DNA of 64,000 nucleotides from Castanea sativa (Eukaryota > Streptophyta > Magnoliopsida > Fagales > Fagaceae), in contig NC_134017.1 in the NCBI RefSeq assembly GCF_040712315.1, positions 7,222,001 to 7,286,000 on the forward strand. Reading direction: 5' to 3'. The position numbers were made by a program, and so were the translations under genes. The notes under the pieces are model-generated. The model was not told the DNA's origin. It ran no database searches and saw nothing but the letters and a program-made list of their open reading frames with translations. Shown piece by piece: positions 24,221 to 34,155 of this stretch. Within the stretch, counting starts at the first letter, position 1; the number at the start of each line of letters is the position of its first letter.

Positions 24221-24629
24221 TGATGTCATGGAAGCTTGAAGAAAGCATGCACGATAGTCCCTTTAATGAAACAAAAACTAAATTGTTAGTTTATGGTAGT
24301 AAACCTTGAATTCACGAGGAGTTCCTTGAATCCACAAGGTGATAGGTCTGGAATCCACCAGAGAAAACAATAGACAAAAGTTTGAATTTTTATTGATAAT
24401 AAACTATGAAAAACATTTACAGGCATAGGGGCCTATTTATGGGCTCCATAAAACTTGACAGACAAAAAAATATTTTTTAAAATAACTCCTAATTAATACC
24501 TAACCATAACAGGAACCAAATTTGATCTAAAAATAAAGAAATAAATCACCTAAATCTAAAATATATAATGCTTTTACTTTTAAAATTAAATAAATACAAA
24601 AACTAAATTATAGATTCTGTCTTACATCA
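24221..24629. mobile_element. Solo LTR (TGATGT...ACATCA)
   Basis: A 409-bp element starting TGATGTCATGGAAGC and ending CTTACATCA, so the ends form the short TG...CA inverted repeat of LTRs. It is flanked on both sides by AAAAA (24216-24220 and 24630-24634), consistent with a 5-bp target duplication, though A-runs are weak evidence. No gag or pol lies beside it. The copy at 8999-9405 shows it is a dispersed family. Superfamily not determined. Confidence 0.65.
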
Positions 24630-24634
24630 AAAAA

Positions 24635-25729
24635 CAATGGTATTTTGTATTTTTTTTTTTCTTTGTTAATAGATGATTGCATCTAAATGTATTAAAAAAT
24701 AATAATTTTGTGTATTTATCTTAGTTTGTTAATACTATATAGATACTTATTTTAAGTTTTTTTTTTCTTATACTCAGGCACCCTAGCTTGATATCTTGTG
24801 TCCATCTTGTGCAAAAGTATATAAAGCTGGAAGGAGGTTCAAGGCTTCGTTGACTAAGCTACTCAAGTCAACTTGCAAAAGCTAAGGCAATTATCAATAT
24901 GCATGTACCAAAAGATTGGGAAAGAATCATGGCTTGTTTTTGCAGACTACAAAACATCAGTTGGTGCATTGCCTAATTCACTACATGGAATGTTAATTTT
25001 TATTGATCATGAAATAATTATTATTATTTTTCTTTTAATTATATATAGGCAAGATTCAATCAGATGTCTACTATTTGATAATAAAAAAACTTTACATTCA
25101 ATAAAATGATTAAAAAAATGATATTTTACATCAATATATATACTTAAATGAAGGTTTCTTGTTTTTTTTTTTTCTTTTTATCTCAAGAATATTTAAAGTT
25201 GACTTGAAAATAGTATGACAATAATACAAAAGAATTGGTAGAATTGTTGATTTGAAAGAAAAAAAAATCACCATCATTTGAGGGCTAGATTCCGTTGTAT
25301 CTAACACTTGTAATGTGGACTTGTACAACTTTAGAGGACTAAATCACAAAAATCTCCACCACTCACGTGGCTCGTTGCCAAAACAAACATACTATGTATC
25401 TCGATTCTCATTTCTCAACACTTTCATTGTGATAGATTTCTAGAAATGAAGCAAATTCTAACTTTTCTATTAGTCTATTTTAATAAATTTCTCCTGTGTT
25501 ATTACATTTGGATCTAAAGTTTTTTACAATTTTTACTTTTATTTTTGGTTTAGATTTGTGCAATGTGTGAATTTATTTATATTTTAGTCATAAGAGGGTT
25601 CACATAATAGAAAAAAAGAGTGTATTTGATGTTAATGTTGAATGTTTATAATGTGTATGTTGTTAATACTGAACCAAGACTTCACTTTGGAGCGCAATGT
25701 AATGTTAATGTAAGATCTACTGGTGGCTA
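24635..25729. other. AT-rich spacer, no gene seen
   Basis: Non-coding, with many T and A runs. The short frames at 24873 and 25131 carry no motif. Confidence 0.5.
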
Positions 25730-25738
25730 TTTGGAGGG

Positions 25739-25864
25739 GAAATTATTGCATAGTCTGGGACTATGCTCTCTACCTCTCACAGAGAGATAGGCCCCATGGT
25801 GGGTGGGACGCACCCATCTGTGAGAAAGAGGGAGCATAGTCCCAGACTATGCAAAACAGCCTTG
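25739..25864. mobile_element. Small foldback MITE with nested palindromes
   Basis: The sequence GCATAGTCTGGGACTATGC, itself a hairpin with an 8-bp stem and 3-base loop, occurs at 25748-25766. Its reverse complement occurs at 25834-25852. The arms continue as CTCTCT...CTCTCACAG versus CTGTGAGAAAGAG, so the whole element folds into a long hairpin. Near-identical 9-bp direct repeats, TTTGGAGGG (25730-25738) and TTTGGAGAG (25865-25873), flank it, as expected for a Mutator-type duplication. Confidence 0.6.
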
Positions 25865-26384
25865 TTTGGAGAGCTTGGGATTACTCTAGGGTCTATAAAT
25901 AGGGTAGCAAAGTACATGAAATAAGGGAAATCAAATAATAATTCATAATTGTAGCAAAAAAAAAATTCATAATTAAGATTGCAATCAAACCCTTAAAAGT
26001 TAAAACTCTCGAAACAAAATTCGAATCCCATAATATGGACTAGTGGAATCAATTGGCATTAACTTGGTGTCCGCACCACTGTACAAAAATTCAGTCCTTT
26101 GGATTAAAATATGTTGCATCTGAATGGTGCATTATTGTTTTCATGATCTCAGTGATGCTAAAAACTACAAAAGCTGGTTTCCAACTCAACATAGCAATTA
26201 AGATAGTATCGCATCTCACGGTAAACGTCCGAATATGTCATCATTTGTTTAATAATATCTTTCCATCTTGATCATTTCATAAAAGAATTAATTGCAAAAG
26301 GAAAGCAACCACAACCAATCCCTCAAAACAGTTGCTAATCCAAACTTTGTATGTGAAGAAAACTCAAGCATACAGAACTTTTTA

Positions 26385-26603
26385 TTTTTTTTTATTATTA
26401 TTATTATTTTTAATAACAAGGGTGTTCAAACCTCTTTGAGTATCTGACTATTCCCTTGGGCAATCCTTCCATCCCACACACACCGGGTAATTACAAAGAG
26501 GAATCACTTGGAAGTGGCCCCAAGATATTAGCAAGAAATTTTGAACCAATAATCTCATGGATATCATGAAGCCTTAAGCACTACTAAGTCAACCCCTTAG
26601 CAT
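26385..26603 (-). mobile_element. tRNA-derived SINE (Au-like)
   Basis: Read on the minus strand, it has an A-box-like TGACTTAGTAGTG near the start, a B-box-like GGTTCAAAATTTC about 45 bp later, a central GGGAATAGTCAGATACTC segment and a 3' end GTTTGAACACCCTTGTTAT running into an A-rich, TAA-repeat tail. The order and the TAGTCAGATA segment recall the plant Au SINE family; the family assignment is from memory. No convincing target duplication was found. Confidence 0.55.
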
Positions 26604-27510
26604 AAAGTAAACTTGAAAGAAAACTTGAGCATAGAGTAATACAATCTTCATCTAGATGCCATAACTCTGCAATTTACAAAGGTTGGCGATTGCAGCTTCA
26701 AAACAGTAAAATGAAAAATATGATTGCTAACTAATAAACATGGAAAAAGTACACCAGGGTGAGAAGGTGTGTGGAATAAAATTATGGCTGAGCTCCATCT
26801 CCTTTGGTCCTCTTCATACATTGGAGTTTATCATGCGTCGTCGCTTTAAGTTGCTCAATCTGTAGTCTAACAGCGCTTCTTCATTATGAAGTACCCTAGT
26901 AGCCACCAAAACCCCAATGTTGGGGCATTGATCACAGCTCCATCATACCTTGTTAGCTTATATGTGTTCTGCACATCAACTCTTGGGTATCCAAGACTGC
27001 AATGTATAGTACGCTGGTAGAGTATACTACACCAGGCTAGAAGGCCATGACAGCACCAACATCAGTTTCACTTTCGCCATCTAAATATAATCCTTGGCTG
27101 GCTTCCTTGTGTGGCATTTAAGATGGCTTGATATCAAGCTTGTAACAATGAGGTCTTGTAGTCTTTCGGAGAGTTCAGCACAATTCAATGGCTTTGTTTC
27201 AGGTACAACTGTGCTGAACAATCATTAATAGTTAGTACTTAAAATGGGAGAACTAGAACGTACACACATCACACACAATCTCTTACATAATCAGAACCAA
27301 ACAGTGGACATTTTGAATCACTAATTGAAACTTCTTCTATACCAAAACATAAGATGGATACACAAAACCCAAAACACTGTGTCCTTTCTCTTTTTTTCTA
27401 TGCACAAATTCACAAGTTGTTATCATAAAAACTAAAATGCCATAAATTGCATTCTAACTTCATGTGTTTTCCATGTTTAATTAGGCCAAAAATGGCATTG
27501 CTTAGCTATG

Positions 27511-27897
27511 TTAATGGTGACATGTAAAAACAGTTCATTGTTGACAATTTGATGAAAAACTAACCATGAAAAAAATAATTATAGTAATAATAATAATAAA
27601 AAGAACTTATCAAGTACGAGGAAGAGCAGTTAAGCAATGTTAATGGTGACATATGTAAAAACAGTTCATTGTTGACAATTTGATGAAAAACTAACCATGA
27701 AAAAAATAATTATAGTAATAATAATAATAAAAAGAACTTATCAAGTACGAGGAAGAGCAGTTAAGCAATGTTAATGGTGACATATGTAAAAACAGTTCAT
27801 TGTTGACAATTTGATGAAAAACTAACCATGAAAAAAATAATTATAGTAATAATAATAATAAAAAGAACTTATCAAGTACGAGGAAGAGCAGTTCAAG
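27511..27897. repeat. 131-bp tandem triplication
   Basis: Three almost identical copies (starts 27511, 27640, 27771), each from TTAATGGTGACAT through an AATAATAATAATAA core to GAGGAAGAGCAGTT. It lies in an intron of SET-like copy II. The near-identity implies recent slippage or unequal exchange, or an assembly artefact. Confidence 0.95.
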
Positions 27898-28524
27898 TAT
27901 TATTGAAGACAGCAAGGTCAACAAAAAAAATCAAATGAAAGTGTCAGACGACGGAAATGTCAAGAGAGCCTCTGCACCACAAGATGCAGAAGAGAGCACG
28001 ATACATGGTCATGTATATCAAACTAAGTGTGGCAGACAAGACACAGAAACGTTGCTACTAAAGGATATCTATGGCATTTCACAATTATAGGACAAGCAAG
28101 CAGCTCAGCAGAAGACAACAACGCAGATTTCTAGAGTTTGATGTTTTCCTGTAATATGAAATTTATCCAAACTCAACATGTACCTATAAGCTAGTACAAT
28201 AAACAAAACTGATAGCCTTGCGGAAAATGCGGGTGCGAAACACTTCTAATTTGATTCCAACTAGAGCACATTATCATTACAGAAATATAAAATCAACAGT
28301 TCTTCTAAGAATATTATTTTAGAAGAAAAGTTAAAAAGTATAGAACTACCTATGAATCACATCACAAACACAAACATGATTTCGAGAAAGACCTTATAGA
28401 AGATATAGATAATGGATATAGCATTAGATACCCCCAACAACTCCCAGTAGGCATTCTGGACAGTAATTAAATACTCCTTGAATATACCTTCCATAAAATC
28501 AATTTAAGTATCCTCAAGAAATCT

Positions 28525-28555
28525 TCCCCTCCCCTCCCCTCCCCTCCCCCACCCC
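28525..28555 (-). repeat. C-rich (CCCCT)n tract, possible G-quadruplex
   Basis: Five successive CCCCT units followed by CCCCCACCCC. The minus strand, which is the sense strand of the local gene relics, carries six G-runs with one-base loops. Confidence 0.6.
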
Positions 28556-29348
28556 TGAAGGCCACCATCCCATTTCCCACACTTTGCTGCCCAATTGTAG
28601 ATTTCTTTTGTCGACACTTCAGTTCAAAAGTGATTGGATGTTAACATTGAGTCATTAACTCTACTTGAATAACATTAAACTTTTTAAATAACTAAATTTG
28701 TTCAAGGAAGCTAGTAAAGAAGCTAAGGTAATCAACAGAACAAATCAAAAGATCTTTCCCTCGAATCAAGATAATCCCACTACTTCAAACATAGAAAGGA
28801 TGGGTCACAAGAAAATTCTAAGATCCTGAACATCTCAAGACACACTCGCACAACTTCAAGCTCATAATACAACATTGGAAAAAGCTTCCGGATTGCAAAA
28901 TAGAACCTTACCAGGATGGTCAGTAGGTTGGCCATTCCAGCGAACCGCAAAACCAAGGCCACTCCAACAAGGAGCAGCTATTGGTTGTCGAGGCAATTCA
29001 TGTCCATCACCTGTCCTTTTAGTATCAGGAATGAGAATTTCATCCATAGTCATGGAGAAACTTTTAATCTGAGCATGTACATTTTCTTGGAGTTGGCTCT
29101 GTTGATCAGCAATAGAGGCTTCACTAGCCATTCTATGATCTCCTCTGCATCTGCCTCATCAGCATTCCTTCCCAAATGATTGTAGCTAGATGTTCAAGTC
29201 TATCATGAGAAAAAAATTGGGATTAGAGGAAACCTAATGAAGCCGTACCCCAAGTGACAAAGGTAGCATAAATTCACATGAAGCCAAGTGGCAAAGTAGG
29301 GAACAAACAAAAGTTGTATTATTTGTTTGGTGATAAAATTCATATAAT

Positions 29349-29617
29349 GGTAGAACTTCAAAACTTGACATAACTTGATTTTAATGTTTGCCTGGCTTCC
29401 ATCCAAGTTTTAGCTTCTTTGATATTGTGCATCTACACAAAATGCAAGACATGATTTAAAAGTTCACTTTTGGCTTGATTTATCAACAAGTTAAAAGAAA
29501 TTTTAGCTTTGTTAAAGTACTTGACATAGATACACAAGATCAAAGAAGCTAAAACTTGGATGGAAGTCAGGCAATAATTAAAATCAAGTTATGCCAAGTT
29601 TTGAACTTCTATTATTC
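29349..29617. mobile_element. Foldback element, ~88-bp inverted repeats
   Basis: The left arm (29349-29437) includes AAGTTTTAGCTTCTTTGAT and CAAAACTTGACATAACTTGA. The right arm (29526-29617) is its reverse complement with few mismatches, separated by about 88 bp. It is absent from the corresponding position in segmental block 1. The target duplication is not clear. RNA from it would form a long hairpin. Confidence 0.75.
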
Positions 29618-30079
29618 GAGTTTAATCACCTCGCAAATAGTACAACTTTTGGGTTGATTTTTAGAAGCTTGAAAACCAAAAATAGTGATCAAAATATAAA
29701 TTAATTAGTGATCATATAAACCTAAAATACCTCATTATTATAGTAATACAATCACTTCTAACTTTAAAAACCATCAAGATAGGAACAAAAAATTAGTAGG
29801 TGCCTCTATGAATGTTATACACTAAGGTTTTGTTTGTTTTGGCTTAGAATTATCAGCTTCTTTTCACCATCATCTTATGTAAATCTTTTTAATGCCTCAC
29901 TTTTTCTAAAAATAGTTGTACTGTTCTACAGGTTATTTTTCAACAAAGTAAGGCAGTCAAAATAAGCCCATCCAACACACACTCGTGAAAATTTATTCAA
30001 TACTACTTTATGAACATATTTATTCACTTATTACAAAAGGAGCTTAGGATTTTGATTATTAAAATGGGTTATCCTCAAA

Positions 30080-33000
30080 GTTACACCAGGCTAGAAGGGT
30101 ATGACAGTACCAACATCAGCTTCACCGTTTAAACATATACCTTGGCTGGCTTCCTAGTGAAGTATTTCACCATCAAGCTTGTAAACAAGGAGGTCCTTTA
30201 GTCTTTCAGAGAGTTCAGCACAATTCAATGATGTGCAGAAAAATCATTAGTAATTGTTACTTTAATGGGAAAACTAGAACACACCCACATGCTCTTAAGT
30301 AATCAGAACCAAATGTGGAAATTTTGTAATAATTAAATGAGACTTCTTCTGTACCTAAACAGAAGATAGGTACTAAAAACCCAAATAATGCAGTTATGCT
30401 CAAAAAAACAAAAATGTGTTGTACATATAAACCTTTCTCTTTTATTCTCTTCACAAATTCATAAGTTTTATTATAAAAATTAAAATGCCATAAATTGCAT
30501 TTTGGCTATGTTAATAGTGGCATAAGTAAAAACAGTTTATTGTTGACAATTTGATAAAAAAACTAACCATGAAAAAAAGCAACTTATTAAATACTAGGGA
30601 GGAGCAGTTCTATAATTATTGAAGATAGCAAGGTGAACAAGAAAAATCAAATGTAAGTGTCAGATGATGGAAATGTGGAGAGCCTCTGCACCACAAAATG
30701 CAGAAGAGAGTGGTGATACATGATCATGCATATCAAATTAAGTGCAGCGGACAACGCAAAGCAATGTTGCCACCAAAGGAAACCTAAGGAATTTAACAAT
30801 TGTTGAACAAGCAACTCAGCAGAAGAAAACAATATAGATTTCTGGATTTTGATGTTTTCTTGTAATACAAAATATATCCAAGCTCAACAAGTACATATAC
30901 TCTAGTACATTAAGAAAAAATTTGATGGTTTTGCAATCAAATCTGGGTGTAGAAACATTCTAATTTGATTCCAGTACAGAGACTATGACATGGGGCCCTG
31001 CTTATATGCGCAATTGTAACGAATTTTGTAACAATCAAACATATTTGACAGTTGTGTATTAGAACAGGCACCCAGTTGAAGCCTTCTCATCCAGCCTTTG
31101 ATGCGGCAAGGGTCGATTTGATGTTATTGGGAAATATATTCAGGAAAATTTTTGAAACATTAACCTTATAATTAAAAGAACACCGATTAGTTCTTACCAC
31201 ACAAGGAGATTAAACTGAAGGGCATAAGTCCAGCTTGGAGGACATCCTTGTACTTCTAGAGATATTGATTCCCTTTTTTTTCCCACATATCCATGTATTT
31301 GTTACCAGCAACATGCCATCCAAATACTAAAATAAGAATTGATCACAATCTAGCACTTTCTTGCAGTAAAATAATCTAAACCTCTATATGTGTTACCTCC
31401 AATACAATGACTTCCAATCAAGGCCCTGTCGAGTATCAATCAAAACTGAGAACTTCACATAACCTTTATAATCAATTTGGTTTCCAAGGTTTCAACCCAA
31501 ATAATGTCATGTTTTAGGTTATAAACTGGTTGAATTCCTTTTTTGGCTACAATAAGAATGGCATTCAAAAAGGAACATACACTATTTTAGATTTAGAGCT
31601 TTAACCTCAATGAAAAGAAGCCAAGAGATATTCTAGAAGGTATTAACAGCATCAAAGCTTGCAAGTAATCTTTTTGTTTTATTGGTAAGTTACATATATG
31701 GGTGGGTCATGAACCCTCAATCTCACTTGCCACCTTGTTCTTAAAAAGAGGGAAATGCTCATTCGCAACATTGAAGTTTGCAAGAAATCTAACAACTAGA
31801 GCATATTATCTTTCCAAAAATATATATAAAATCAACATTTCATCTAAGAATATTAATTTAGAAGTAAAAAGGTTAAAAATTATAGAACGAATCACATCAC
31901 AAACACAAAAACATGATTTCAAGAAAGGCCTTATAGAAGCTAGAGATAACAAACTCCCAATGAGTATTCTGAAAACAGTAATTAAAAGCTCATTGAAGAT
32001 GCCTTTCCAAAAAATGAATTTAAGTATCCCCAAGGCATCTTCCCCTCCACTTCGCTACCCAAATGTAGATTTCTTTTGTTGACACTTCAGTGCAAAAGTG
32101 ATTGGATGTTAACTTCAACTCTACTTGAATAACTTTAAGTATTTTAAATAATAAAATTTGTTTAAGGAAAAAATTAAAGAAGTTAGGGTACTCAATGGAC
32201 AAATCAAAAGATCATTCCTTTGAATCAATATAATCCCCCTACTTCAAGGGTGAGCCACAAGAAAATTCAAAGATCCTGAACATCTCAAGCTACACTCACA
32301 CAACTTCAAGCTCATAATGCAACATTGGAAAGGGGTTTTTTATTACAAACAGATCTTACCAAGAAAGTCTGTAGGTTGGCCATTCCTGCCAACAGAAAAA
32401 CCAAAGCCACTCTGACAAGGAGCATTTATTGGTTGTGGAGGCAGTTCTTGAGCCTCACCTATCATTTTAGTATAAGGCAGAAGAATTTCATTTATACACA
32501 TGGAGAAACTTTTAATCTGAGCATGAATGTTTTCTTGGACCTGCTTCTGTTGATAAGTAAGAGAGGCTATACAAGCCATTTCATTGAACTTCTCTGCTTT
32601 TGCCTCATCAGCATCCCTTCCCAAACAGTTAATGATTAATTAAAATGAGATTAAAGGACAACCAATGAAGTAGTACACTGAATGACAAAGGTAGCATAAA
32701 TTCACATGACGCTAAGTTATGTCACATCTACTATTATTTGTCTATTATCACCTTGCAAGTAATTCAACTTTTTCAGTAATTAAGATTTAAGAAGTTTTGA
32801 AACTAAAATAGGCACAAAATATATAATTAATAGTGGTGATCTAACCTAAAATTCTTAATCATTATAATACTACATTCACTTCTATCTTTAAATACCATAG
32901 AGACAGGAACTAGAAAATAGTTGATGCCTAACCATGAACTTTATATGCTAAGGTTCTGTTTGTTTTAGATTAAAATGTAAATTTAATTTCAACAAACAAC

Positions 33001-33760
33001 CTATGAAAAGTTTTTTGAAGCCTTACTTTTTTCAACTATAGTTGTATTTTTAAACAACGTAAGTTAGTCAAAATAAGGTCATCCAAACACAATCTCAATG
33101 ATAATTTATCACTTCTTTCAAGTAAATTTAAAATTTAAAAATAAATAAAAATAAAAATCCTTAACTAATGCATTCACCTATTACAAATAGATATGACACA
33201 ATATATGACAATTGATAGGGTTCAAACTTAGGGAATAGTCTTTTTTTATCATTATTATTATTATTGGTATATTATGCATTCATAAAGTTTTGAATCAAAA
33301 TCAAAACCTTACCCTCTATCTCATTATTATGGAAGAGGAAGTCATTTGAGGTAGATCTCATTGTTATGGTAAATTTGCTTTAATTAATTTGACCATAACA
33401 TCAAAATCCATACAATTTCTACTTCAAACATAATCATGTATATCAACATAATTGGGTAAAACATTCATTCAAGAGGTTAATAAAAACCAATATTAAATGG
33501 TCTACACTATTGATATGGTCCCTATCTTTTCACACACATACAATATCCTTAGTGAAACTGGCCAGTACCAATAGTTGCATATAGTTCGTATGCAGAGGTA
33601 ACAAACAAGATAATTCAGATGACAAAGTCATAGTTACACTGACCTGGTATAGAAACAATTTATTTATATCTGCTTCTAATTGTAATTGTCTTGGATTGCA
33701 AGAGTTTTCACAACCTGTGAATATTTTTTGCAAAAGAGCAAAAGGGTCATACAAAAGCAC
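30080..33760 (-). pseudogene. SET-like plant gene, broken copy III
   Basis: Exon a (33644-33760) reads DPFALLQKIFTGCENSCNPR and QLQLEADINKLFLY up to a GTCAGT donor. Exon b (about 32360-32631) reads GRDADEAKAEKFNEMACIAS and QENIHAQIKSFSMCINEILL. Exon c (about 30080-30235) reads SLNCAELSERLKDLLVYKLD, GEILH, a TAG stop, then EASQGICLNGEADVGTVIPS. Exon b is in frame; exon c has lost its start and gained a stop, and the later exons are missing. It lies immediately downstream of the intact RLP on the same strand and is the parent-like copy of block 2. The family name is uncertain, as for copy I. Confidence 0.65.
31668..31760 (-). mobile_element. SINE-like fragment (duplicate of 17915-18010)
   Basis: Same B-box-like GAGGGTTCATGACCCACC and AATAAAACAAAAAGATTAC tail as in block 1. 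It was inserted before the segmental duplication. Confidence 0.3.
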
Positions 33761-33761
33761 G

Positions 33762-33789
33762 AAGAAGAAGAAGAAGAAGAAGAAGAAGA
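33762..33789. repeat. (GAA)n microsatellite
   Basis: About nine GAA units just upstream of exon a of copy III; the other exon-a copies lack it. Confidence 0.9.
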
Positions 33790-34155
33790 TAAGAAAGTAT
33801 AGCATAAGTGAAAGAAAGTTTTAAACTTCATTGAGTAGAGTTTATTGACTAATATTGTTATCAAAACCCAACTCAATTTAAAGTCAATCATAGATTTGGT
33901 TCAATTGAGTAGAGTTTGTTAGTTCCAAAATGAGAAACCCATTTTTAAAATAGGGAACAGTATTTTCAGTAAAACTATTATGTCATAAACCAAGGCTAAA
34001 GTTATGTCATATTTGTGAAATAAAAACCAAATGACTATCACATTTAGCTATGGATTAAATTGTATATTAAAAGTATTTGACTACAACAATAACATGAAAG
34101 AAACAATATTCAAGACATAACTTGAAGCAATACCTTTTGGCTAGATAACAATGCC

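Larger units (their letters stand above)
26782..29185 (-). pseudogene. SET-like plant gene, broken copy II
   Basis: The copy with the longest 3' part. Exon b (28912-29185) begins S-Y-N-H-L-G-R-N-A-D-E-A-D-A-E-E and ends at a GTAAGG donor; a one-base loss breaks the frame before MASEASIADQQSQLQENVHA. Exon c starts at 27208 after a CAG acceptor with VVPETKPLNCAELSERLQDL, then KEASQGLYLDGESETDVGAV. It runs on to YPRVDVQNTYKLTRYDGAVI and, after an apparent internal deletion, LVATRVLHNEEALLDYRLSN. Gln-to-TAA and Tyr-to-TAG stops and a missing base in IGYKLD disable it. The later motifs fit my recollection of a plant SET-domain-like protein, but the name is unconfirmed. Confidence 0.65.

Noticed and set aside
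27511..27897. Possible CRISPR-like direct repeats
   Set aside because: A contiguous tandem triplication without spacers, in a plant genome.
28875..29179. Plus-strand frames over the SET-like exon b (also at 15888, 18651, 32325)
   Set aside because: Antisense to exons whose splice sites and conserved reading lie on the minus strand.
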